From assembly GCF_900104605.1 (NCBI RefSeq), contig NZ_LT629960.1, forward strand, positions 1,922,001 through 1,986,000: a stretch of DNA of 64,000 bases, in the 5' to 3' direction. The stretch is from Tidjanibacter massiliensis (lineage in GTDB: Bacteria > Bacteroidota > Bacteroidia > Bacteroidales > Rikenellaceae). Under the pieces are notes generated by a model, which was not told the origin of the DNA, did no database searches, and saw nothing but the letters and a program-made list of their open reading frames with translations. This document shows, one piece after another, positions 15,903 through 25,447 of this stretch (its first letter is position 1; each line of letters opens with the position of its first letter). The position numbers and the translations under genes are program-made.

Positions 15903-16382
15903 TCATTTCCCGATATTCCTGCCAATCCGGCTCATGCGGTCCAGCGAATCCGCCATGTCTGCATCGATGTCGTCTTTCGCCCGCAGCGCCTGGTCGGAGA
16001 TGTCGTATGTTTTGGCTGCGACCGTCCCCGCTTTGGCGTCGTCGCGTATCCTGCGCCTGGCTTCTGCGACCTCCTCCCGGAAATCGGCCTTGTCGTCGTC
16101 GAAGTCGGCGCGGGCCGTTATGACCTCCATATTGACCATATCCTTCGCCCGCCGGGCGGTTTCGCGAGCCTCCCGGATGTTATGGCTGGAGCATCCGTCG
16201 CCGAGTGTCTTCTCCATGCGTTCCGTTTCCCGGAGCTCCTCCTTTATCTCTTTCATGCGTGTATCCGCACTTTCTCGGACGTTCCTGTACGCTTCGCGTG
16301 CCTCTTTGCGTACCTCTTTCCCGAGCCCCGCAGCGGTTTCGCCGAACTCCCTGCGTGCTTCCCTGTATTCTTCTTTCTTCAT
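15903..16382 (-). CDS. Charged coiled-coil hypothetical protein
   Basis: 159 residues from ATG 16382 (MKKEEYREARREFGETAAGL). Almost entirely helical and highly charged (Lys, Arg, Glu and Asp dominate), with heptad-like spacing through VRKEAREAYRNVRESADTRM and MKEIKEELRETERMEKTLG. There is one Cys and no signal peptide or membrane segment. The antisense frame of the SLC13 gene is also open here, but that frame has no plausible start until 16582, whereas this one shows a clean start and stop. No family recognised; it resembles small stress-related coiled-coil proteins only in composition. Confidence 0.55.
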   Translation of the reverse strand: MKKEEYREARREFGETAAGLGKEVRKEAREAYRNVRESADTRMKEIKEELRETERMEKTLGDGCSSHNIREARETARRAKDMVNMEVITARADFDDDKADFREEVAEARRRIRDDAKAGTVAAKTYDISDQALRAKDDIDADMADSLDRMSRIGRNIGK

Positions 16383-16581
16383 GACCGTGTATTTTAAGTC
16401 TTGTTTCTGGCCGGTTGCCCGGCTTACAAAGACCTTACTTCAAAAAAGAGGCCAATCGGTATCGCAGCCCTCCGGAGACGGATGTCCCGTCCGGTCTCCC
16501 ATACTCCGAAACATGCAGACGATTGTATTTTTCGCAGTTAATCCCTATCTTGCAGATTCAATCAATGCATACGGTAATTTT

Positions 16582-18426
16582 ATGGTGTCTTTACTATCCC
16601 CCTCTGTAATGACGCTGGCTATACTTATCGTCTCATGTGTCTTTTTCATGAGCGGTAAGGTCAGGTCCGATATTGTCGCGCTCTGCGCCCTGCTCGCCTT
16701 GCTGATATTCGGCATACTCACTCCCGCCGAGGCGCTTTCGGGTTTTGCGAGTCCGGTGGTGATAATGATGGTGGGGCTGTTCGTCGTGGGTGCGGGCATC
16801 TTCCGCACCGGTCTCGCCAAGATGATAAGCAGTCGTATCCTGCGTATCGGCGGCAAGAACGAGAACGTGCTTTTTGTCCTCGTGATGCTCGTTACCGCCC
16901 TGATAGGGGCCTTCGTGAGCAATACGGGTACGGTGGCGGTGATGCTGCCTATCGTGATGAGCATGGCCGCATCGTCCGGCATCAGTTCGAGCCGTTACCT
17001 GATGCCCATGGCATTCGCCAGCAGCATGGGACTCTTTACCCTGATAAGTACCCCGCCCAACCTCGTCATACAGGAGGCGCTGGTGGATGCGGGCATGGAG
17101 CCGCTCGGTTTCTTCTCGTTCGCCCCGGTCGGAGCAGTGGTCGTGGCGGTAGGCATTGGGGTGCTCTATTTCCTGAGCCGCCTGCTCGTTCGGAAGGACG
17201 AAGGCAAGCGGAACGAAAAACGGAAGGCGAAGACGCTGGCCGAACTCGTGGAGGAGTATAACCTCGTGCACCTGAGTTTTCAGGTGGAGGTTCCCGCCGC
17301 ATCGCCCATGGTCGGCCGTTCGCTCAAGGAGCTTCGCATCGGTTCCCTTTACGATGTGAGCGTGGGGCGTATCATCCATGCGCCGCAGACCCGGTTCCGC
17401 AGGATAACCACCGAAGAGGTGGCCGGGCCGGAGAGCGTGATTCTGGCGGGCGACGTCCTGCACCTGCACGGCAGCGAGGAGCATGTGGACCGCCTCGTGG
17501 CGGAGCAGGGACTCGTAGCGACCGAGTGGAGTCCCAAATCGTCCGGGGAGACCGCCGACACCGGGTATGCCGAGGCGTTCATCATGCCCAACTCGCACTT
17601 GATAAACCATACGGTGGCGGACAGCCGCTTTAGGGAGCTGTACAACGTGAATGTTCTTGGAATAAAGCGTCACGGGGAGTATGACCTCGGCGATATGCGC
17701 GATGTGAAGATGCATGCCGGGGACTCCCTGCTCATTCAGGGAACCTGGGACAATATCACCGCTCTGGAGGAGTACACCGATGAGTTCGTGCTGTTGGGGC
17801 AGCCGGAGAAGCGGGCCGCCCGCGTGACACTCGACCGGAAGGCGCCGATGGCCGCCCTCATCATGGCGGGCATGATACTGCTCATGGTGCTCGATGTCAT
17901 TCCGGGCGTAGCGGCCGTGCTGCTGGCGGCCGTATTCATGGTGCTGACCGGATGCCTGCGCAACATGGAGGAGGCCTATACCAGTATCAACTGGGCCAGC
18001 GTAGTGCTGATAGCCGCCATGATACCCATGTCCACGGCCTTCGACAAGACCGGCATCACGGCTGCCATATCCGGATTCCTGCTGCACGGTCTCGGCGATA
18101 TCGGGCCGCAGGGCCTGCTTGCAATGGTCTATTTCGTCACTTCGCTCACGACCATGTTCATCAGCAATACGGCGACGGCGGTGCTTTTCGCCCCCATCGC
18201 CATGGATGCCGCCCTGCGCATGGGCGTCAGTCCCTATCCTTTCCTTTTCGCCGTGGCCGTTTCGGCCAGCATGTGTTTCGCCTCGCCCTTCTCCACACCG
18301 CCCAACGCGCTGGTGATGAGTGCCGGCGGATATAGGTTCGGAGACTATATCCGGGTGGGGCTGCCGCTGCAGGTCGTGATGGGGGTCGTGATGATATTCG
18401 TGCTGCCGCTGCTCTTCCCCTTCTGA
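16582..18426 (+). CDS. SLC13 family permease with two TrkA-C domains
   Basis: 614 residues from ATG 16582 (MVSLLSPSVMTLAILIV). The frame stays open far upstream, but family members begin at this hydrophobic segment. It is a polytopic inner-membrane transporter of the SLC13/ArsB-like superfamily: SGFASPVVIMMVGLFVVGAG and FVSNTGTVAVMLPIVMSMA in the first half, FISNTATAVLFAPIAMD and FASPFSTPPNALVMSAGGY in the second, each carrying an SNTxTAV-type motif. The middle cytosolic part (about residues 225-415) holds two TrkA-C/RCK-C regulatory domains. The usual substrates are sodium-coupled dicarboxylates or sulfate; specificity is not deducible. Confidence 0.87.
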   Translation: MVSLLSPSVMTLAILIVSCVFFMSGKVRSDIVALCALLALLIFGILTPAEALSGFASPVVIMMVGLFVVGAGIFRTGLAKMISSRILRIGGKNENVLFVLVMLVTALIGAFVSNTGTVAVMLPIVMSMAASSGISSSRYLMPMAFASSMGLFTLISTPPNLVIQEALVDAGMEPLGFFSFAPVGAVVVAVGIGVLYFLSRLLVRKDEGKRNEKRKAKTLAELVEEYNLVHLSFQVEVPAASPMVGRSLKELRIGSLYDVSVGRIIHAPQTRFRRITTEEVAGPESVILAGDVLHLHGSEEHVDRLVAEQGLVATEWSPKSSGETADTGYAEAFIMPNSHLINHTVADSRFRELYNVNVLGIKRHGEYDLGDMRDVKMHAGDSLLIQGTWDNITALEEYTDEFVLLGQPEKRAARVTLDRKAPMAALIMAGMILLMVLDVIPGVAAVLLAAVFMVLTGCLRNMEEAYTSINWASVVLIAAMIPMSTAFDKTGITAAISGFLLHGLGDIGPQGLLAMVYFVTSLTTMFISNTATAVLFAPIAMDAALRMGVSPYPFLFAVAVSASMCFASPFSTPPNALVMSAGGYRFGDYIRVGLPLQVVMGVVMIFVLPLLFPF

Positions 18427-18599
18427 CGGGTCTGCCGCGGCGGGCCGGCAGGAGGAGCCGAACGCTTTCCCGGCTGTCTGTGGAACCGGGCCGCACGGAG
18501 TTCCGTTCTGTCTTTGTCTTCAGTGGCGGAGGAGAACCGTCGCCGGGAAGGTGCGGGCGAAAACCCCCTGCCGTCCGCAAACGGTGCCCGGAAAATTCG

Positions 18600-18607
18600 T
18601 AAATTTG
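18600..18607 (+). promoter_or_regulatory. -7 element upstream of dnaG
   Basis: TAAATTTG, an exact TAnnTTTG match, 24 nt upstream of the dnaG ATG. No clear -33 element. Confidence 0.4.
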
Positions 18608-18631
18608 CAATCCGTAATCCTTACGCACGAG

Positions 18632-20599
18632 ATGATAGACAGGGAAACAGTGGACCGCATCTATGCCGCCGCAGACATCGTGGAGGTGGTGAGCGACTTC
18701 GTCACCCTCAAGAAGAAGGGGGCGAACTACCAGGCATGCTGTCCTTTCCACAGCGAACGTACCCCTTCTTTCATCGTCTCTCCGGCCAAGGGGCTCTTCA
18801 AGTGTTTCGGCTGCGGCAAGGGCGGGAATGCCGTGACCTTCGTCATGGAGCACGAGAAGATGACCTATGCCGAGGCACTCAAGTATGTGGCGAAGAAATA
18901 CGGCATCGAGGTGCGGGAGAAGGAGCTGACTCCGGAGGAGGCCAGGCGGAACGACGACCGCGAAAGCATGATGGTCGTCAACAGTTGGGCCGCCGACTAT
19001 TTCCAGCATGTGCTGCACGATACGGATGAAGGGCTGAGCGTGGGAATGGGGTACTTCCGTGAGCGCGGTTTCACGGATGCCACGGTGCGCAAGTTCGCGT
19101 TGGGGTACTGTCCGGCCAAGGGCGACGCGATGACCATGGCGGCGCTCGGTGCCGGCTACAAGGAGCAGTTCCTCACCGAAACGGGACTCACCATCAAGCG
19201 CGAGACGGGCGGTTATTACGACCGTTTCACGGGCCGGGTGATATTTCCCGTCTACTCCATCAGCGGCCGCGTCATCGCTTTCGGCGGGCGGGTGCTGAAG
19301 ACGAGCGACCGGACGGCCAAGTACCTCAATTCTCCCGAAAGCCTCATATATAGCAAGAGCCACAGCCTTTACGGCATCTACCATGCGAAGAACGCCATCG
19401 TGCGCGAAAACTTCTGCATTCTCGTGGAGGGCTATACGGACGTGATGCGGATGCATCAGACGGGCATCGAGAATGTCGTGGCTTCGTCGGGTACCTCCCT
19501 GACGGCAGACCAGATAAAGCTCATCAGCCGTTTTACGAAGAACATTACCGTCATTTACGACGGCGATTCGGCAGGTATCAAGGCGTCGCTCCGCGGTATC
19601 GACATGATACTGCGCGAGGGGTTGAACGTGCGGGTGGTGCTGCTGCCCGACGGCGAAGACCCCGATTCGTTCGGCCGTTCGCATTCGGCAGAGGAGGTCA
19701 GGGCCTACATCGAGGGGCACGAAGAGGATTTCATTCGTTTCAAGACACGCCTGCTGATGGCCGACGCAGGGGACGACCCGCTGAAGCGGGCGGCACTGGT
19801 CACCGATATCGTGCAGTCCATCTCCGAGATACCCGACCCGATTGTCCGTTCGGTTTTCATCAAGGACTGTGCGAAGAGCATGGATGTGGACGAGCAGGTA
19901 CTCGTGGCCGAGGTGGCCCGCAAACGCCATTCGGTGCAGTACGACCGCCAGACCGGCGATTTTCTGCGCAGCATGCAGGCTCAGCGCCGCCGCGAAGAGC
20001 AGGCCGCCGCGTTGCCGGCCTCGCTCAAGGGTGTGACCGCAGGCAGCAGCATGGACGAGCTGGAGAAGGAGATAGTGGGATACCTGATGAAGTACGGTCA
20101 TCTCTATTTCGAACACAAGGAGGGGCGCAACCTCGTGAAATTCAACGTAGCGGAGACTATTTTCAGCGACCTGCGCGACGACGTCTCCATCCGGAATCCC
20201 CAATACAGGGCGTTGTACGAGTGCTACGAGCAGCACTATGCCGAACTCGGCGAAGGTGTCAAGGTACCGGAGCACTACTTTACGAACCATGCCGATCCGC
20301 TGGTGTGCAATGCGGCGGTGGATATTCTCACCTCGGATACCAACTATGTGATGAGCGAGCTGTGGAAACGTCACGAGATTTTTCTCGACAGTGAGGAGGA
20401 GCGCCTTTCGGAACTTATACCCCGTGTCGTCACCCTCTATAAGTCGAAGACCATCGAGGCCATTATCGGAAAACTGAAGGAGAGTCTGGCCGACGAGGCA
20501 CTCTCCGAGGAGGAGCAGATGTCCATCATGGAGAACATCGCCGCGCTCAACGAAGTGCGTACCCGGATTGCGAAAAAAATATCGAGACTGATACTGTGA
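18632..20599 (+). CDS. dnaG: DNA primase DnaG
   Basis: 655 residues from ATG 18632 (MIDRETVDRIYAAADIVEVV), the standard DnaG opening; in-frame codons further upstream are not used. The CHC2 zinc finger is C37-x2-H40-x17-C58-x2-C61. The catalytic TOPRIM domain shows ILVEGYTDVMRM and the metal-binding YDGDSAG, with the primase core motif around FGGRVL. The C-terminal helical part would bind the DnaB helicase. It synthesises RNA primers at the replication fork. Full length. smpB follows with its own promoter. Confidence 0.96.
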   Translation: MIDRETVDRIYAAADIVEVVSDFVTLKKKGANYQACCPFHSERTPSFIVSPAKGLFKCFGCGKGGNAVTFVMEHEKMTYAEALKYVAKKYGIEVREKELTPEEARRNDDRESMMVVNSWAADYFQHVLHDTDEGLSVGMGYFRERGFTDATVRKFALGYCPAKGDAMTMAALGAGYKEQFLTETGLTIKRETGGYYDRFTGRVIFPVYSISGRVIAFGGRVLKTSDRTAKYLNSPESLIYSKSHSLYGIYHAKNAIVRENFCILVEGYTDVMRMHQTGIENVVASSGTSLTADQIKLISRFTKNITVIYDGDSAGIKASLRGIDMILREGLNVRVVLLPDGEDPDSFGRSHSAEEVRAYIEGHEEDFIRFKTRLLMADAGDDPLKRAALVTDIVQSISEIPDPIVRSVFIKDCAKSMDVDEQVLVAEVARKRHSVQYDRQTGDFLRSMQAQRRREEQAAALPASLKGVTAGSSMDELEKEIVGYLMKYGHLYFEHKEGRNLVKFNVAETIFSDLRDDVSIRNPQYRALYECYEQHYAELGEGVKVPEHYFTNHADPLVCNAAVDILTSDTNYVMSELWKRHEIFLDSEEERLSELIPRVVTLYKSKTIEAIIGKLKESLADEALSEEEQMSIMENIAALNEVRTRIAKKISRLIL

Positions 20600-20637
20600 C
20601 GGGCCTCCCCGGCCGCTGGTACGTGCCGGGTCCGGTT

Positions 20638-20668
20638 TTTGTTTATCGCTGCGGAATATGTACCTTTG
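20638..20668 (+). promoter_or_regulatory. Canonical promoter of smpB
   Basis: -33 TTTG (20638-20641), 19-bp spacer, -7 TACCTTTG (20661-20668). The start codon is at 20681, leaving a leader of only about 6 nt. Confidence 0.75.
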
Positions 20669-20680
20669 CAGGGTTAAGCT

Positions 20681-21139
20681 ATGGCGGATTACAACAAGAA
20701 GATAAACATAAAGAACAAGCGTGCCGCGTTCGATTACGAGATACTCGAAGAGTATGTCGCAGGCATCGTCCTGACCGGTACCGAGATAAAGTCGCTCCGG
20801 CTCGGCAAGGCCTCCATGGTGGATTGCTACTGCTATTTCGACCGCCACGAACTCTACATCCGGGGGCTGAATATCTCCGAGTATCATTGGGGTACCTACA
20901 ACAACCACCAGCCCAAACGCGACCGCAAGCTGCTGCTCAACAGGCGCGAACTCGACAAGCTGGAGCGGGCCTCGCAGGACAAGTCGGTGACTGTTGTGGG
21001 GCTGCGGCTCTTCCTGAACGAGCGGGGACTCGCCAAGGTGGTGATAGGGCTCGCCCGCGGGCGCAAACGTTACGACAAACGCGAATACATCAAGGAGAAG
21101 GATGCCCGGCGGGAGATGGACCGCGCCATGAAGCGATGA
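20681..21139 (+). CDS. smpB: SsrA-binding protein SmpB
   Basis: 152 residues from ATG 20681. It binds tmRNA and delivers it to stalled ribosomes. Diagnostic segments: [36 protein letters not shown] (the beta-barrel that contacts tmRNA), [21 protein letters not shown] and the basic C-terminal tail [19 protein letters not shown] that enters the mRNA channel. Length and motif order are standard. It is read from its own canonical promoter. No tmRNA gene was found in the window. Confidence 0.96.
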   Translation: MADYNKKINIKNKRAAFDYEILEEYVAGIVLTGTEIKSLRLGKASMVDCYCYFDRHELYIRGLNISEYHWGTYNNHQPKRDRKLLLNRRELDKLERASQDKSVTVVGLRLFLNERGLAKVVIGLARGRKRYDKREYIKEKDARREMDRAMKR

Positions 21140-21221
21140 CCTTTTCTGTCGTACCCTGCCGGGTGTGCGGGGGATGGCAACCCGTCGTGCGGAACTCGCT
21201 TCCTTCCTAAACGGATAAAAA

Positions 21222-21932
21222 ATGTCCCTCATACTCTGCATAGAAACCGGAACGGATGTCTGTTCCGTCGCGCTCGCCCGCGGGGGGCGGCTCGTCTCCC
21301 TTCGGGAGGAGGCGGGACGCGACCATGCCCGCAAGGTGGCCCTGTTCGCCGACGAACTTTTTCGGGAGGCGGGAATATCTCCCCGCGGCCTGGATGCGGT
21401 GGCGGTCGGCCGGGGGCCGGGGTCGTACACTGGGCTGAGGATAGGTACGTCGTTCGCAAAGGGGCTCTGCTATGCGTTGGATGTTCCCCTGCTGGCGGTG
21501 GACTCGCTCGCCGCGATGGCGGTTATCGCATGCGATGACCGTGAGGCGGGACTGTTCCGCTCCGCGCAATGGGAATCCGCCCTGCTGTGTCCCATGATAG
21601 ACGCCCGCCGGATGGAGGTCTATGCCGAGGTGTTCGACACCTCGCTGGAGAGTCGTTCGGAGGTGGCGGCCGAGGTGGTGACGTCCGGGAGTTTCGGCAG
21701 GTTCATCCGTCCCGAAGGGGAGTTTTTCGTTTTCGGGAGCGGTGCGGCCAAGACGGTCGGGGTGCTTCCGGCCGAGGGCGTCCGGTTCATCGATGTCCGC
21801 CCCTCGGCACGGGGGCTGTGCCGGCTCGCGCAGGCACGGCTCGACGCGGGACAGGTGGAGGATACCGCCTACTTCGAACCGGCTTACCTGAAAGATTTCG
21901 TGGTGACGGCAGGCCGGAAAAAATTATTCTGA
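21222..21932 (+). CDS. tsaB: tRNA threonylcarbamoyladenosine synthesis protein TsaB
   Basis: 236 residues from ATG 21222 (MSLILCIETGTDVCSVALAR). TsaB is the scaffold partner of TsaD in making t6A37 on ANN-decoding tRNAs. The ASKHA-fold signature is clear: ETGTDVCSVALARGG, then RDHARKVALFADELF and VAVGRGPGSYTGLRIGTSFA. The C-terminal half is divergent, as in the family. Two genes downstream of dnaG on the same strand, and 19 bp before the dCMP deaminase gene. Confidence 0.93.
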   Translation: MSLILCIETGTDVCSVALARGGRLVSLREEAGRDHARKVALFADELFREAGISPRGLDAVAVGRGPGSYTGLRIGTSFAKGLCYALDVPLLAVDSLAAMAVIACDDREAGLFRSAQWESALLCPMIDARRMEVYAEVFDTSLESRSEVAAEVVTSGSFGRFIRPEGEFFVFGSGAAKTVGVLPAEGVRFIDVRPSARGLCRLAQARLDAGQVEDTAYFEPAYLKDFVVTAGRKKLF

Positions 21933-21951
21933 GGAAGTAAGATTTGTCGTA

Positions 21952-22386
21952 ATGGGATATCACGAGGAGAAACAGAGGCAGTTGGACATGCGCTATATCC
22001 GCATGGCGAAGATATGGGCGGAGAACTCCTATTGCATCCGCCGGCAGGTGGGAGCCTTGATTGTCAAGGACAAGATGATAATATCCGACGGTTACAACGG
22101 TACCCCCTCCGGGTTCGAGAACATCTGCGAAGACGAGGTGACGGGCAAGACCAAACCTTATGTGCTCCACGCCGAGGCCAACGCCATTACCAAACTGGCC
22201 AAAAGTGCCAACAACGGCGACGGAGCCACGCTCTACATCACCGCCGCACCCTGTATCGAATGTGCGAAACTCATCATCCAGGCGGGTATCAAGCGGGTGG
22301 TCTATTGCGACGACTACCACAGCGACGACGGCATTCTGCTCCTCAAGCGCATCGGTATCGAGGTGACGCAGGTCGAACTGGCATAA
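21952..22386 (+). CDS. Deoxycytidylate (dCMP) deaminase
   Basis: 144 residues from ATG 21952. A zinc-dependent cytidine-deaminase-fold enzyme: HAEANAI (H73 zinc ligand, E75 catalytic) and PCIECAK (C101, C104 zinc ligands). The N-terminal region (VGALIVKDKMIISDGYNGTPSGF) is the dCMP-deaminase/ComEB signature. It converts dCMP to dUMP for thymidylate synthesis. It lies 19 bp after tsaB, so probably co-transcribed. It is followed by a convergent exporter operon with 90 bp between. Confidence 0.93.
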   Translation: MGYHEEKQRQLDMRYIRMAKIWAENSYCIRRQVGALIVKDKMIISDGYNGTPSGFENICEDEVTGKTKPYVLHAEANAITKLAKSANNGDGATLYITAAPCIECAKLIIQAGIKRVVYCDDYHSDDGILLLKRIGIEVTQVELA

Positions 22387-22476
22387 CCTTTTCCGTTCGT
22401 CTCTCTTCCTTGTTCGGTCAAACCTGCGATGGGATATCTTTTGCGTCCGGGTTCTCCGGGGAGAGCCTGCCCGGCA

Positions 22477-23586
22477 TCAACTGTTCTTGCGGTAACTCAG
22501 GATGGCCCAGACGTTCAGTATCAGTGCCATCGCCGCGAGAGCCGTAGCCTCGCGCCAAAGGTCGGAGAGGTCGCTCCCCTTCAGATAGATTCCCCGCATG
22601 GCGTCCACCATGTATTTCGTCGGATTGACGGCCGCGATGGCCTGCGCCCAGTCGGGCATACTCCCTACCGGTGTCAGGAGCCCGCACATCATGACGAATA
22701 TCATCACGAAGAAGAGCATCACGAACGTGGCCTGCTGCATGGTGGAGGAGCTGTTGGAGATGATGAGCCCCATGCCCGTCATGGTGAGGATGAAGAGCCC
22801 GGTGAAGAGGAGGATGTTCCAGAGGCTTCCCACGGGCCACAGGCCGTAGATGAGCCATGCGAGCAGCATGCTGACCACCAGCGCGAAGATGCCGATTATC
22901 CAGAAGGGTATCAGTTTGGCGAGGATGAACGAGAGTTTCGATACGGGCGTTACGTTTATCTGCTCGATGGTGCCGAGCTCCTTTTCCTGTACGATATTGA
23001 CTGCGGGCATGAAGCCGCACAGAAGCATGACGACCACAACCATCAGGCCGGGAACCATCGTGTGCTTGTAGTCCAGCAGAGGGTTGTACATGTTTTTGAC
23101 GAACATTTCGAGCCGGGGAACGAGCGCCGGAGCGGCTTGTGCAGGGGAGGGTTCGCCCGCCGAGAACTCCGTCGTGAGCATCTGGATGTAGGCGCGGCCC
23201 AATACCCCTTTGGTGGTGTTCACCGTATTGATGGAGACGAGCAGGTCGGCCGAACCGTCCCGGATGTAGTCTTCCTCGAATCCCGACGGAATCTCCACGA
23301 TGAGGTCGGCATCGCCGAACTCCATGGCATCCACCGCCTGTTCGTAGCTCTCCGTGACATCCCGCAGCCGGAAGTACGACGAGGCATTGACCGCCTTGAC
23401 CAGGTCGCTCGACATCGTGCTGGCGTCGTGGTCCACCACGATGGTGTTGATGTCCTTGATATCGAGGGTCGTGGCCCACGGCATGAGCACCATTATCATC
23501 AGGGGGAATAACACGACGAGTTTCGGCATGAACTTATGCCGGAAAAACTGTTTGAACTCTTTTTCGAGCAGATACTTGAGTGTCAT
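22477..23586 (-). CDS. ABC-2 type exporter permease, second subunit
   Basis: 369 residues from ATG 23586. One N-terminal membrane helix (FMPKLVVLFPLMIMVLMPWA), a large periplasmic domain (about residues 50-170), then five helices including MVVVVMLLCGFMPAVNIVQ and IIGIFALVVSMLLAWLIYGL. The cytosolic motif EKELGTIEQINVTPVSKL is typical of YhhJ/ABC-2 permeases. It overlaps the previous permease gene by 1 nt (TAATG), so the two are translationally coupled. It forms the membrane part of a drug- or metabolite-exporting pump with the other permease, two ATPases, HlyD and TolC partners encoded upstream. Confidence 0.9.
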   Translation of the reverse strand: MTLKYLLEKEFKQFFRHKFMPKLVVLFPLMIMVLMPWATTLDIKDINTIVVDHDASTMSSDLVKAVNASSYFRLRDVTESYEQAVDAMEFGDADLIVEIPSGFEEDYIRDGSADLLVSINTVNTTKGVLGRAYIQMLTTEFSAGEPSPAQAAPALVPRLEMFVKNMYNPLLDYKHTMVPGLMVVVVMLLCGFMPAVNIVQEKELGTIEQINVTPVSKLSFILAKLIPFWIIGIFALVVSMLLAWLIYGLWPVGSLWNILLFTGLFILTMTGMGLIISNSSSTMQQATFVMLFFVMIFVMMCGLLTPVGSMPDWAQAIAAVNPTKYMVDAMRGIYLKGSDLSDLWREATALAAMALILNVWAILSYRKNS

Positions 23587-24689
23587 TATTCGAGTCGGTT
23601 ATTCAGTTTCTTGAGGCTCGCGCCTATCAGTACGACGGCCATGGATGCGAGGATGACAATCTCTTTCCATGCGTAAATCATGGGGAGGCCCTGTATCATC
23701 AGTTTGCGGACGGCCGTGATGTACCACCGGGCCGGCAGGATGCATGAGATACCGCGAAGCGGCCAGGGCATACTCTCTATCGGAAAGACCATTCCCGACA
23801 ACAGCATGGTCGGCATCATAAGCAACAATCCGGAGAACATCAGCGCGATGACCTGCTGCTGGGCCATGGTCGAAATGAGCAGACCGAGCGAGAGGTTGGC
23901 GATGATGTAGATGAGAGACACGAGCCACAGCGCCGCAAGGCTGCCCGCCACAGGTACCCCCAGCACGAAGACCGAGAGCAGCAGGATGGTCGCCAGGTTG
24001 ATGCACGAGAGCACGAAGTAGGGTACCATCTTCGAAACCACGATGTAGATGGGCCGCACGGGGGATACGAGCAGCACCTCCATGGTTCCCGTTTCCTTTT
24101 CGCGGACGATGGAGATGGAGGTCATCATGGCGCAAATCAGCATCATGATGAGCCCCATGATGCCGGGCACGAAGTTGTAGGCCGATTTCATCTGCGGGTT
24201 GTAGAGGAACTGCACCTGCGTGAGGATGCCGCTCTCCGTTCCGCCGGAGGCCATTTCGTTTCCGAAGGCCGCTATGATGCCGCTCGCATAGGATGTGTAG
24301 CTTTGGGCCATGTTGGCGTCGCTGGCATCCACTATCAGTTGCATCTGGGAACCGTCCGGCGAGAGCATCCCGCCCGAAAAGTTCTGCCCGAAGGCCACCA
24401 CGAGCTGCACCTCTCCCGATTTCATCACCTCGTCTATCTCTTCCGGCTTGTCGAGCCACTGCGTTACGGTGAAATACTCGCTGGCGTCGAGTCGTTCGGC
24501 TATCTGCCGCACCGTCGGGTCGGACGACGGCGAGAGGATGGCGATATTGACGTTGCGCACCTCGGTCGAGAGCGCGAAGCCGAACAGGATGATGAGTACG
24601 ACAGGCATGACGAGCACGATGAGCATCGTCCGCTTGTCGCGCAGGATGTGGTAGAACTCTTTCTTGACGAATGCCCCGAACTCTCTCAT
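23586..24689 (-). CDS. ABC-2 type exporter permease, first subunit
   Basis: 367 residues from ATG 24689. It has the same layout as the next permease: an N-terminal helix (TMLIVLVMPVVLIILFGFAL), a periplasmic domain of about 140 residues, then helices such as IMGLIMMLICAMMTSISIVR. The EKETGTMEVLLVSPVRP loop is the conserved cytosolic coupling element. The two permeases are probably a heterodimer. It starts 9 bp after the second ATPase gene. Confidence 0.9.
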   Translation of the reverse strand: MREFGAFVKKEFYHILRDKRTMLIVLVMPVVLIILFGFALSTEVRNVNIAILSPSSDPTVRQIAERLDASEYFTVTQWLDKPEEIDEVMKSGEVQLVVAFGQNFSGGMLSPDGSQMQLIVDASDANMAQSYTSYASGIIAAFGNEMASGGTESGILTQVQFLYNPQMKSAYNFVPGIMGLIMMLICAMMTSISIVREKETGTMEVLLVSPVRPIYIVVSKMVPYFVLSCINLATILLLSVFVLGVPVAGSLAALWLVSLIYIIANLSLGLLISTMAQQQVIALMFSGLLLMMPTMLLSGMVFPIESMPWPLRGISCILPARWYITAVRKLMIQGLPMIYAWKEIVILASMAVVLIGASLKKLNNRLE

Positions 24690-24698
24690 ATCGCTCTC

Positions 24699-25442
24699 CT
24701 ATTCCGTCCTTTCGGCTTTTCGTGCGAGGGCCTGAAATACCTCCTCCATGGAGCGTGCCCCGAAACGCTCCTTGAGATTGTGCGGCGTATCGAGCGCGTC
24801 GATGCGTCCGTCCACCATGATGGATACGCGGTCGCAGTACTCTGCCTCGTCCATGTAGTGGGTGGTGACGAAGACCGTGATACCCCGGTCGGCCGCTTCG
24901 TATATCATCTCCCAGAACTGCCGCCGGGTGTAGGGGTCCACGCCGCCCGTGGGCTCGTCGAGGAAGACGATGGCCGGGTCGTGGAAGATGGAGACCGAGA
25001 AGGCGAGCTTCTGTTTCCATCCCAGCGGGAGCGACTGTACCATGGTGTTCCGCTCGCGCGTGAAGTCCAGCCTTTCGAGCAGCTCGTCGGTCTTGCGGGC
25101 GATTTCGGCATCCTTCATGCCGTATATGCCGGCGTAGAGCCGGATGTTCTCCCACACCTTCAGGTCTTCGTACAGGGAGAATTTCTGGCTCATGTAGCCG
25201 ATGTTCCGTTTTATCTTTTCGTGCTGCCGCGTGATGTCGAATCCCGCCACCGTGCCCGTTCCCGAAGTGGGACGGCTCAGGCCGCAGAGCATGCGCATTG
25301 CGGTGGTTTTGCCCGCGCCGTTGGCACCGAGGAATCCGAAGACCTCCCCGCGGGCCACATCGAATGATATGTGGTCCACTGCCGTGAAGCTGCCGAACTG
25401 TTTGGTCAGACCGTCGGCATGTATGACCGTCTCCTTTTCCAT
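24699..25442 (-). CDS. ABC exporter ATP-binding protein, second of the pair
   Basis: 247 residues from ATG 25442 (MEKETVIHADGLTKQFGSFT). Walker A is GANGAGKTT, Walker B IVFLDEPTGGVDP and the switch His lies in VTTHYMDEAEYCD. The signature helix is atypical: LPLGWKQKL instead of LSGGMKQ. I believe this is a recurrent feature of the second ATPase in RbbA-like exporters. It is preceded by 5 bp after the first ATPase gene, so one operon. Together with its partner it would form an asymmetric ATPase pair. Confidence 0.9.
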   Translation of the reverse strand: MEKETVIHADGLTKQFGSFTAVDHISFDVARGEVFGFLGANGAGKTTAMRMLCGLSRPTSGTGTVAGFDITRQHEKIKRNIGYMSQKFSLYEDLKVWENIRLYAGIYGMKDAEIARKTDELLERLDFTRERNTMVQSLPLGWKQKLAFSVSIFHDPAIVFLDEPTGGVDPYTRRQFWEMIYEAADRGITVFVTTHYMDEAEYCDRVSIMVDGRIDALDTPHNLKERFGARSMEEVFQALARKAERTE

Positions 25443-25447
25443 CCCTC

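Noticed and set aside
18227-21430. 1067-residue minus-strand open frame
   Set aside because: Antisense to dnaG, smpB and tsaB, all of which have clear motifs on the plus strand.
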